From NCBI RefSeq assembly GCF_032854445.1, contig NC_088305.1, forward strand, positions 27,058,628 to 27,122,627: a DNA stretch of 64,000 nt, given 5' to 3'. Position numbers and translations under genes: made by a program. The DNA is from Liolophura sinensis. Lineage: Eukaryota; Mollusca; Polyplacophora; Chitonida; Chitonidae. Shown one piece after another: positions 1 to 12,000 of the stretch (positions are counted from its first letter, which is position 1; the number at the start of each line of letters is the position of its first letter). The notes under the pieces were generated by a model. The model saw only the letters and a program-made list of their open reading frames with translations, ran no database searches and was not told the origin of the DNA.

Positions 1-86
1 TATCACAGACACAACCCGCTTCAGAAACAAGCTGTTTTTCTACAGAAAGGCCGTATGGAATCGTCTGAAGAACCAGGCTCAGGGAG
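1..86 (+). CDS. TERT: TERT exon w1 (partial)
   Basis: Reads ITDTTRFRNKLFFYRKAVW, the conserved stretch just before RT motif 1. One leading base belongs to the previous codon. The exon ends in phase 1 at GAG|GTGGGT, and a 126-bp tandem array starts at this donor. Reading on into the intron meets TAA within six codons. Confidence 0.93.
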
Positions 87-3000
87 GTGGGTGTTGTTAA
101 GCAATGTTCACTCTCCTGTTGTACACTGCCCTCTTTGTGTCCAGTTTTGCTGTCTGTCTTTGTCTTTTCACTGTCCAGGTTACTTCAGTTTTTCAGATTG
201 ACTTCGAGGTGAGTTGGTGTCGTTAAGCAATGTTCACTCTCCTGTTGTACACTGCCCTCTTGCGTGTCCAGTTTTGCTGTCTGTCTTTGTCTTTTCACGG
301 TCCAGATTACTTCAGTTTTTCAGATTGACCTCGAGGTGAGTGGGTGTCGTTAAGCAATGTTCACTCTCCCGCTGTACACTGCCCTCTTTGTGTCCAGTGT
401 TGCTGTCTGTCTTTGTCTTTTCACGGTCCAGGTTACTTCAGTTTTTCAGATTGACCTCGAGGTGAGTGGGTGTCGTTAAGCAATTTTCACTCTCCCGTTG
501 TACACTGCCCGTTTTGTGTCCAGTTTTGCTGTCTGTCTTTGTCTCTTCACTGTCCAGGTTACTTCAGTTTTTCAGATTGATCTCGAGGTGGGTGGGTGTC
601 GTTAAGCAATTTTCACTCTCCCATTGTACACTGCCCGTTTTGTGTCCAGTTTTGCTGTCTGTCTTTGTCTTTTCACTGTCCAGGTTACTTCAGTTTTTCA
701 GATTGACTTCGAGGTGAGTGGGTGTCGTTAAGCAATGTTCACTCTCCCGTTGTACACTGCCCTCTTTGTGTCCAGTTTTGCTGTCTGTCTTTGTGTTTTC
801 ACGGTCCAGATTACTTCAGTTTTTCAGATTGATCTCGAGGTGAGTGGGTGTCGTTAAGCAATTTTTACTCTCCCATTGTACACTGCCCGTTTTGTGTCCA
901 GTTTTCCTGTCTGTCTTTGTCTTTTCACTGTCCAGGTTACTTCAGTTTTTTAGATTGACTTCAACACTGCTCACAGTGCAGGTTTTAATGACTGCACTTT
1001 TCCTACACTTTCGTATTCCTCACATGACGTTTTTTTATTGGTGGCGCACTTTAAGTTTTCTGATTTTATTTCAGCCCTGGACAGTGAATTTCTTCATTCA
1101 CTTTTCTCACTGGTTGTGGGACCTTGGTAATGAATACATGTAAGTGGTGGATGGCACACGTGTGTCCATTTACTCTGCCTAATGTTCATTGAAGATCACT
1201 TGTCTTCCACCAGTATTCTATGAGAAAGGTTGTAAAAATCAAACTTCCCAAAGGTTGTTGGATTACACCAGGCACTCTGATTTCTTCCACCTACTGACCA
1301 CCAGGTGGATTACACCGGACACTCTGATTTTCTCCACCCACTGGCCACCAGGTGGATTACACCGCGCACTCTGATTTTCTCCACCCACTGGCCACCAGGT
1401 GGATTACACCGCACACTCTGATTATCTCCACCCATTGACCACAAGGAGGATTACACCAGAGACTCTGATTTCCTCCACCCACTGACCACCAGGAGGATTA
1501 CACCTCACACTCTGATTTCCTCCACCCACTGACCACCAGGAGGATTACTTTGGACAGTCTGATTTCCTCCACCCACTGACCACCAGGAGGAATACACCTC
1601 ACACTCTGATTTTCTCCACCCATTGACCACCAGGAGGAATACACCGGACACTCTGATTTCCTCCTCCCACTGACCACCAGGAGGAATACACCGGACACTC
1701 TGATTTCCTCCACCCACTGACCACCAGGAGGAATACACTGGACAGGCTGACAACATATAAATGCTGATACAAATGAATACCCGCTCTGTTTGTCTACCCA
1801 TTTTGCACAGCAGCCTACATGGTGCGTTTTATGTATATAACAGATCTGTTTAAAGCAAACAATCTTCTACAAGTTTCAAGCAATACTGCGTATTGTAGCC
1901 AAGGTTATAGAACAGTGCAGCTAGGGAAATATCAGTTTCAGAGGTTGGGATTAATTTATTTGATTATTTATTTGCATGTTGTGAATGCCATATATGTACT
2001 CAGGAATTTTTCAGCTATACAAGTACAATTCTGGTGGTCAGTGGGTGGAGGAAATCAGAGTGTCCAGTGTAATCCTCCTGATGGTCAGAGCATGGAGGAA
2101 ATCAGAGCGTCCGGTGTAATCCTCCTGATGGTCAGTGGGTGGAGGAAATCAGAGTGTCTGGTGTAATCCTCCTGGTGGTCAATGGGTGGAGGAAATCAGA
2201 CTGTCCAAAGTAATCCTCCTGGTGGTCAGTGGGTGGAGGAAATCCGTGTGTCCAGTGTAATCCTCCTGATGGTCAGTGGGTGGAGGAAATCAGAGTGTCC
2301 AAAGTAATCCTCCTGGTGGTCAGTGGGTGGAGGAAATAAGTGTGTCCAGTGTAATCCTCCTGATGGTCAGTAGGTGGAGGAAATCAGACTGTCCAAAGTA
2401 ATCCTCCTGGTGGTCAATGGGTGGAGGAAATCAGACTGTCCAAAGTAATCCTCCTGGTGGTCAGTGGGTGGAGGAAATCAGTGTGTCCAGTGTAATCCTC
2501 CTGATGGTCAGTGGGTGGAGGAAATCAGAGTGTCCAAAGTAATCCTCCTGGTGGTCAGTGGGTGGAGGAAATCGGACTGTCCAAAGTAATCCTCCTGGTG
2601 GTCAGTGGGTGGAGGAAATCAGAGTGTCCAGTGTATTCCTCCTGGTGGTGAGTGGGTGGAGGAAATCAGAGTGCCTGGTGTAATCCTCCTGGTGGTCAGT
2701 GGGTGGAGGAAATCAGAGTCTCTGGTGTAATCCTCCTGGTGGTCAGTGGGTGGAGGAAATCAGACTGTCCAAAGTAATCCTCCTGGTGGTCAGTGGGTGG
2801 AGGAAATCAGAGTGTCCAGTGTATTCCTCCTGGTGGTCAGTGGGTGGAGGGAAATCAGAGTGTCCAGTGTATTCCTCCTGGTGGTCAGTGGGAGGAGGAA
2901 ATCAGAGTCTCCGGTGTAATCCTCCTGTTGGTGAATGGGTGGAGAAAATCAGAGTGTGCGGTGTATTCCTCCTGGTGGTCAGTGGGTGGAGGAAATCACA

Positions 3001-6000
3001 CTGTCCAAAATAATCCTCCTGGTGGTCAGTGGGTGGAGGAAATCAGATAAAATGTATACACATGCGTAAAAATTAATGTCTACATTGTATTTGTTTTACA
3101 GCCTACCTGAAAACCGGGATGTTCTCTTACGTGTCCGGGGTAAAGTATGTCCATTACGTGAATGTAACTTTACGCCATGAAATTTAAACACAAGTTACCA
3201 AAAAAACGAAGAACAAAAATCAACCAATGACATATATTGCTGAATAGATACATGTATTTACACCAATTATTCACTGGCATGTAATCAATTAGTCATCTGA
3301 TTAGTGGCCAATTTTTTTTTTTTTTTTTTGTGGGAGGGGCAGCATTCTCGTATGCCAACTGCATCATTACATGAAAAATTAGAATAAGTGATAACTGTTT
3401 GTATGTTCAAGTGGTTAAGGTGCTTGTCTTTCATGCGCTGGGAGGGGCAGAGCTGATTTAAGCGTCTTATCCATGCAATCATGCAGTCATGCAGTCAGTA
3501 ATCAGCTGTTCCGGTTGTGGCCTGAAGTCAGGAGGTGTGTCAGGTACTTGGAAATAATCTGGCGCTTTGTTTACCTTTACCCATAAACCTGCTCCATTTC
3601 ATATAACTGAAAAATTATTGATCACAACATTAAACACCAATCAATCTGTCAATCAATTCATCCACTATAGTGTAGGAAATACGAGGTCGTATTTCATTCC
3701 CGGTCATGGATGGGGAAATCTCCCAGAATCCATCACCGCTTCATTGCTGCCCTGTCATGAGGGGTATTGAAAGTGTGTGTCAGTTACTTGCCAAAGGTTG
3801 GTGGTTTTAATAATACTCCAGTTTTTCCACCTACTTGTGTAAAATGAACTGTCATCATGGAAGTGTAATATTTTTGAGTACCACATTAATCGACAATGAA
3901 ACAAGTGAATAGAAAAGTCTACCCTATAAGTGATAACACTGCTTTGGTGGTCTATGGTTAGAGCGTCCACCTCAAAGTCAGGACTCCCCTCAAACTCGGT
4001 CAGGTCATAACAAATACTTTAGAAATGGTACTTGCTGCTGCCTTGCTTGGTGCTCAGCACTGAGAGTTTAGCGCAAGGAAACAGGACTGGTTGGCCTGGT
4101 GTCAGTAGTGGTATAATACTTCAGCATGGCCCTACCACAAGAAAACACAGTACATGTATATGAACTTGTACTCACACCTAATGACTTCTCATCATAATAT
4201 GACTGGAAAATTGCTATTAAGTACGACGTTAAATCCAAAGCATACATACACATATATAATCATACGGTTGTTCTTGCGTTTAGAAAGCAGCGAGGCGTCT
4301 AGTGAGTGAGGGGCAGAGTTTGGGCGTGTCATCACTGAGGTTCCTGCCCAAGAACGCCTCCTTAAGACTGATCGTCAACATGGGCAGGAGTACAGGCCTC
4401 TCACTCAACAAATCACAAAAGGTACTTGTACATGTGACTACAGGTGAAAGATTTTTGGCTTCCTGGTAGACCAAAGATGGAAGTTTCTGTAGGTGTTTAT
4501 TTGGGTGTCTGTTTGTCGGCAGCTTTACAGAAAACTTTATTCTTGGATGTGGATGAAATTTCTTGTTCTAATCTATTAAATGTTGATGGTGGTCTGAGGA
4601 CAGAAAGTTTTTATTTATTTATTTGATTGGTGTATTTCACTTATATTTCACTTATACGACAGCGGCCAGCATTATGGTGGGAGGAAACCGGGGAAAGGTC
4701 AGGGGAAACCCACGACTATCCATAGGTTGCTGGCAGGCCTTCCCACTTACGGCCAGAGAGGAAGCCAGCCTGAGCTGGACTTAAACTCACAGAAACCGCA
4801 TTGGTGAAAGGCTTCTGGGCTAGAGCGCTAACCAACTGAGCCAAGGAGGCCCCCAGAAAGTTTTTGTGCTCTCCTAGTTCCGATTAGCTCTACTTATTTC
4901 TTCATTTGAATGGTGTTTCACAACATACTCATACATGTATGCAAGTGGTTGGAGGGAAACCAGCATGGTAGACTGGTAAAACCTGGAGGAAACCACTGCC
5001 CCATGGCCAGGTATCTGTCAAAGCTACTGATGTGAAACTGATTTATTGACAGTTTGTTCTCTGTTAGAACTAAAATGATGTCTCGTGCTGTAAAGTGAGG
5101 GCTTGTTATGATTAATTATTATTGAAAAAAAAAAAAAAATGAAAAAAAGACACTGAGTGAATGCCAAACATTTGATTACTTGCATGTACATCTTCGTTTT
5201 CCATTAATCAGCAGATGACTTTGTCTGGCTAATTAACATCACTGTACATTTTACCAATTTTTGCCATTTTGTTTGGTTTCTAGGATCTGTCAGTCAATGC
5301 ACAGCTGGCTGATGTATTTCAAGTTTTGAAGTTCGAAAAGGTGGGATTTTTTTGTCCAGGTTCTGTACCGCATTCAAAATTTGTCATAGCTCATCTAAAG
5401 AGGATGGATGGGTGGGGAATAATAAAAAAGCAGTTTGACAAATAGTTTGTCGCTGAAACTTGTAAAAACATCTAATTGTAAAAGTTTTTTTTTATGTGAC
5501 ACAACTGTTGTCATTACTCTTAATAATTAGAGACCACCAGAGGGTGCTCACTGCCTGATGTGGCTAAAGCCTTGTTCCTGCAGCAGCTCATCAGTTCCCT
5601 GAGCCAGTGAGGTTTATACAGAATCCATTGTTCGGTTGTTCAAAACTGGTTCAAGACTGAATAACAGATTTAACTTGAAGCCAAGTCTTCAGTATTACAC
5701 AACAGGACAAGAAATGCCCTGTAGAACTTTCTCTCAAACTTCCTAGCTGTGTTTTTTCTTTTAAACTTTGAAAGTAAAATATGAAGTCTGAAATTCTAAG
5801 CATGGAAGCCAATAAATATTTTTGCTGACACTACTATTTTTATCCCACCCTACTACATTTACTTATTTTGTTACATATTTATTCACTGAATTCTGTATAT
5901 TAAAGTACAGGCAGAAATTTGAATTCTGTTGTTTTCTCTTCAGTTGCGAAAGCCGTCCATCGTGGGTATGTCTGTGTTTGGTGTGGATGATATTTATGCA

Positions 6001-9000
6001 AGATGGAAATATTTCATATTAAGCAGAAAAAACAAGAATGATGGGAGGTGAGGCTTCTTTTTTGCCTCTAGGTAATCAGTGTTACAAATAATTGCTTTCT
6101 GTTACAGAGAGAAGCTCTAATTCCTTAACCTTATTGCATATATGAAAGAGCAACTTATGTGCAATTTAAGCACATTTTGAATTTGATTTTGAAGACAAAA
6201 CTGGGTTGTTTGGATGGTTGGGTTGGCCAATTTCAGGGCTTCACGAAAAGGATAATTTTATCAGCCTACACAGAATAATGCCTTCAGAATATTGTTGAAA
6301 ATAAACACCTTGCCAACATGCGAAAAGGTTGAAGAATTACACTAATCCACAGGCCATTTTCCATGTCCTGTTTAAAAACTGTGGCCTTGCCAAGGACTTT
6401 CTGGATTCTTCTGCTTTTGCTCGTTGTTGAGTCCTTAATCATGTTAATGATGATATATAAAACAAACGACAGCCCTTGTAATGTGATCTATACAGTCTTT
6501 ATATGTATGTTTGTTGAAGGTCATTTGTTTGTCTCCAGTATAATGTGCAAGTCTGTCACATGTGTGAAAGTAACAGGCAGTGTCTCTCCGTATCTGTATA
6601 CTTCTGGCAGCATGTGTACTGTATGCATTAAGGTGAAATTTGGCCTGAAACTCCCCTTAAGGACAGAAAGTGCTGTTACAAATTACACCCCCCCCCCCTC
6701 TTCTTTATTGGGGTGAAGAATAGATATGTTGAATACAATTATACTTATTTATTTATTTGATTGGTGTTTTAAGCTGTATTCAAGAATATTTCACTTATAC
6801 AACGGTGGCCAGCAATATGGTTGGAGGAAACCAGGCAGAGCCTGGAGGAAACCCACGACCAACCACAGGTTGCTAGCAGACCTTCCCACGTACGGTCAGA
6901 GAGGAAGCCAGCATGAGCTGGACTTGAACTCACAACGTCAACATTGGCCAGAACCTCTGGGTCATTACGCTGCGTTAGTGCGCTAACCAACTGAGCCATG
7001 GAAGCCCCGAATACAATTATAACTAGCCATATTTATGATTAAAATCAGAGGGATATCAAGACTATCCATTGCTTGAACAGTGATTGGCAAAGTATACTGT
7101 CTGTATTCATACGTTTTTCATATTTTGGATTACTTGTTACAGTTACATTGGCCTGCTTACTCACTGTAACATTTATATCTCCACTGCGAGATTTTGTATC
7201 ACATTAGGTTAGCTTGAAGTACATGCATACAACATCTTGTATCTTGTACCGATTCTCCCCGGAGACAACCTGTTATATCCTGTATTTGCTTTTCACTATT
7301 TTATCTGTGTATTTGAATTGGTGGCTATGCATGTAAGGTTAATTGATACACATGTTCAGAAAACTTGTACTGAATGTCTTCTTTTGGGGTATGTCATTTG
7401 GAAATGATTCAGATTACAGTAAAGTACTAAAACTGTTAACCCCCAGATAAAGCAAAGGTGGTTTCTACATGTACATTTGTTTTAATCTGCTTACTGACTT
7501 CAGACCATTGTACTTTGTGTCAGTTGACGTCAAAGATTGTTACGATTCCATCAACCAGCAGAAGCTGTTCTCCATCATCACTGGTATTATTAGACAGGTA
7601 CATGTAGTTGAACAGCTTTTTTAAAATGATTTTAACTTTGCCATTGTTGGGAAGCACAGGAAGTATATGAAGGAAAAGTGTTATCTGGTTTGAGAACTCT
7701 CCTTTACTTCGAAACTCGACTGTCATACGGTGATCAATTCTGGGTCGGGTCATACCAAAAACTAAAAGCAATACTTGGTGCTGCCTCGCTTGGCACTCAG
7801 CACTCAGAGGTTCAAGCAAATCAACATGACTTGTTGACCCAGTGTCAGTGTACTGTGACTGGGTGAGGTGTCAAGTCTGGTGTCTTCAGCATGATACTTC
7901 AGTGGCGGCAGCAATTTGGCAGCATGGACTCGTCATCATTTGACTGAAAAATTGCTAATACAGTGTAAAACTCGAAGCATTCATTCATTCATACAAGCCA
8001 GGTGAAAGCCTCCACCACCTCTGCTATCCAAGATACAAGACATACAAAAATCTCAATGATAGACAACTGCTCTACATGTGATTCATTCCAAAGAGTTATA
8101 TCTGGCTTCTAAGATACCCAGAGCTTGGAATATGAGTTGGCTTGTATTCTTTTTAAATGTACTGGTCATTCCTGAAATTAGAGCATTATACAAATAACTG
8201 GTAAAGTATTTTTTACTCAGACATTACCAACTTTTTAATGCACAACAAAGCGTCCAATATTAGTCCTTGGAATTGGCATGGAAAGTTGGTCGTTAAGTCG
8301 AGGGAGAACGTGTGTATGTCTGTAGCGGTTTACTCCCCTCTCCTTTCAGAGTGATGAGGAAGAATACATCATCCGGAGATATGTAAAAGTAGTTTCAACC
8401 AGTGGGAAACTTAAACGACTGTTTTGTCGTGATGTCACAGGCCTACACGACTTCCAACCAGACTTCCTCCAATACGTGAGAGGGATATCCAAGGGAGAGA
8501 ACTGTCATAGGGCAGTCATTGTGGATCAGGTAACAAATGTTAAATGAGTGTTTTGGAGTTAAAGAAAGCTTAAAGAAAGCATTTGTCAATTGAAATCGCA
8601 AGCATCAGGAAACTTGTGTACATGGTCCATATTTGTATCTCTTTATCCATATTAAAAATTTTAAGCTTAATGCAGTTCATTTTGATGTGGTATAAAGGGA
8701 GATAACTTTGTGCAGTTTACAGTGTTCCATCCATGCCTGACAAAATAGTCCAAGTTTGACCAGATAAATAATGAGATAAATAAACCTTTCTCACCATTTC
8801 AGATACTTCATCGCCACATTACACCGGATGAGTTTCTGCAAAAGTTAGCGGCTCATCTGTTTAACAACATTATTCAGGTGATTTAAATTTAATTATGATA
8901 TTAAAACCTCCTAAAATTTCACACAAAAATATGCATTTTTTTAGGCAAATCATTAATATTATGTAATATGAATGATGTTGTTGAAAATGTCTTCCTGTCT

Positions 9001-12000
9001 TCCAGTGAAACTTCTAAAACCCTTCCAAAGTCAGTAAAATCGTCAGAATCAGGTAAAATGTGCAACTGTGTCACAGACAACACTTCATGTCATTCACAGT
9101 GCTCCTTGTTTTAATGTCCTGTGCCGTCCATTTTTTAGTTTTACATTGAGGTGTCCTGGCCAGCTCATTCGTCTAAAGTGTTGGCTACACTGCAGCTGAT
9201 TGGCCATTGATCAATGAGGTAACAGGACCAGTTTAACCTCTTACTGGTTGTGAGTTCAGGTCCAGCTCATGCTGGCTTTCTCTCTGGTTGTACATTTGAA
9301 GGTCTGGTATCAATCTGTGGATGATTTCCCTTGGGCTCTGATCGGTTTCCTCCCGACTTAATGTCTTCTGCCGTCGTATAAATGAAATATCCTACAGTAC
9401 AGCATAAAACAGCAATCAAATAAATAAAAAAATGAATCTCTCACTAGTTTAAAGCGTTGGCTTTAAGTCAGGAGCGTTGTCTTACAACTGGCGAAGGACG
9501 ATGGCTTCATCTTGGCACTCAGCTTTACTCCAGCCTTCAACCGCACTGGAATGACATATCAACATCACTTTACAAAATTAATTAGAGCAATTATTATACA
9601 GGGACCATTCAGTGCACAAGGCGTGTCAAAATAAATTCCTTATGGAAAACCTACATTTACATTTACTCGGTTTCAGATGGGTCCAAGCTATTTCCACCAG
9701 AAGACTGGCATCAGTCAGGGGTCTGTTATCTCCTCCCTTCTCTGTAGCATGTATTTTGGCAGTATGGAGGGCCGAGTGATCTCCCCTGATCGTGATGGCG
9801 AGGTCATGATGAGGATGGTTGATGATTGGCTGTTTGTGACCCCTGTGAAGGGGAGGGCTTTATCTTTCCTGAAGACAATGAATCAAGGTATTGAAAGGAT
9901 GTGTAGAAAACACTGTGTTCTTTTGCTTGATGTTGATATTCCAGACTTTTGTGAAAATTTGGACAAGTGCTTCTGTTGGTCACACCTTTGTTTCTGTGTA
10001 ACTACTCCATATGTGATCAGATTATAATTGCATTTTGTGTGCAGGATTTAATTTGTGAAACCTCAGATCCAGTTTGATAGCTAGCCAGATTTCCTGCGGA
10101 AGTTTTGCCTATTTGATGAAATCAAATGATGATCGATGATTCGTGTGTTGTCTGATGGTAGTAGAAAAAAATGTTGACTTCTGTAATCTTTAAAGCTGAA
10201 TTTTGAAAACCATGCATTGCATATGGAGAGTTGCACATAAAATTCTCAGAATTAGCTTGTGATTACATTGACAGTGCAATTTAAGTTGCATGTACCGGCA
10301 ATAAATCCTTTTTGAAGGTTTAAACGGGTACAGAATCGACGCTGATTGACTGACAGTGGAGACAGGGTTTCGTGGTTTGTTTTTTTCTTTTTTTTTCTGG
10401 GTTAAATAGTGCAGCTTAAATAAATGTACCATACCTAAAATTCAGCTGCTGTGTTTTTTTTACAGGAATTCCAGAGTATAACTGCTACATTAACACAGAA
10501 AAAACACTGACAAACTTTGGTGTAGAAGAAGCCGACTGTGTAGCATCATGTATTGCCAAAAATGGTGAGAAAATATTGTAATTAAAATTTGGGAAGTGTC
10601 TGTCCATGGAACAATGGGTGGGCGGGTATGTATGTTGATGTGTTGGTTTGTGTGTGTGTCCTTCTCTCTTTGAGGCGATATCTCAAAAACTTGTGACTGT
10701 ATTTCACCTGGGGTCTGTTCCACAAAACTGTCGCAATGCTGTGTCAAGTACATTCACCATGGCACTGTATCGCTTGTGTTGCCATGGGAATTATGTCAGG
10801 CACAGTTTGCACCTACTTTGTAGAACAGGCCAAAGAATCTTTCAGATGACGCATTGTAGTTGATTTGTCCACCTTATAAAGCCACATTGGTGTTCCTTGT
10901 TAAGTTTGATTAATGTAATTTTATATCAGAAAAAACTATAGTGGTTAATTGGCACCAAAAATATCATTTCAAGGTCTTTATGTACTTTTAAAATTGCATT
11001 TTACATACTGAACTGAAATATAGTAAGTAATTAAGACTTCAAATCAGTTAACTTTCTTACCACTAACATTAATTATTAATACCTGTATTAATTTTTATTG
11101 CGTTTTACAGGTTATATGTTGTTATAAGGTGGGCAGCACTAATCATGTAGTATATATGGGTGTATTTCACCATATTCCACATAACTACAAACTATGCGTC
11201 ACATTTATTCAGTTTTCTCTAATATACAAAACCAGTGTAAATCTTGGTGACCAAATTATGGATTGAATGAAAGCCCAATTTTGTGTAAATGAGACAACTT
11301 GCAGAAGTGCACTACAGTCTACAGACCCCAGCATAATTTGGTTAGGGACCCGTAATACACGCGTACATCCACTGCATTTGTTGTGTCAAACCTTTATCTT
11401 TTCTCGTCTTTCCCTGTAGAACTGTTTCCGTGGTGTGGCTTGTTGTTTGACACAGACAACCTGAGTGTGACAGTTGACTACAGCAGATACCCAGGCTTAT
11501 GTAAGTTGTGCTGTAGAATGCATGCTACAACGTCGACCCAGCCTGCGCCTGGCAGCTGGATTCTTGTCACTGTCGTACTGATGTTAAATGTTCCTTTCCC
11601 AGCTCATTATGATGCTACCATATAAAGACAGTAGGGGCCTCCGTGGCTCAGTCGATTAGCGCGCTAGCGCAGCGTAATGACCCAGGAGCCTCTCACCAAT
11701 GTGGTCGCTGTGAGTTCAAGTCCAGCTCATGCTGGCTTCCTCTCCGGCCGTACGTGGGAAGGTCTGCCAGCAACCTGCGGATGGTCGTGGGTTTCCCCCG
11801 GGCTCTGCCCAGTTTCCACCCACCATAATGCTGGCCGCCGTCATATAAGTGAAATATTCTTGAGTACGGCGTAAAACACCAATCAAATAAATAAATAAAT
11901 ATAAAGACAGTACTTTATTAGAGTAGAGACTGATTCATTCTGACATTGTAGATATTTTACTCCAATCTATTTTTGACACAACAATGGTTCAAGATCACAA

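Noticed and set aside
84-963. In-frame coding micro-exon model for the 126-bp array
   Set aside because: The 12-base segment between splice-like sites would be spliced in phase 1 and gives Asp-stop, so it cannot add peptide repeats to TERT. Kept only as a possible poison exon.
466-1143. ORFs with repeated VGVVKQF...FSLSRLLQFF
   Set aside because: A 126-bp period is a multiple of 3, so the array stays open by chance. The repeat lies in a TERT intron and has no start context or family match.
1498-3050. ORFs rich in SSWWSVGGGNQS in both orientations
   Set aside because: Translations of the 47-bp inverted arrays; not genes.
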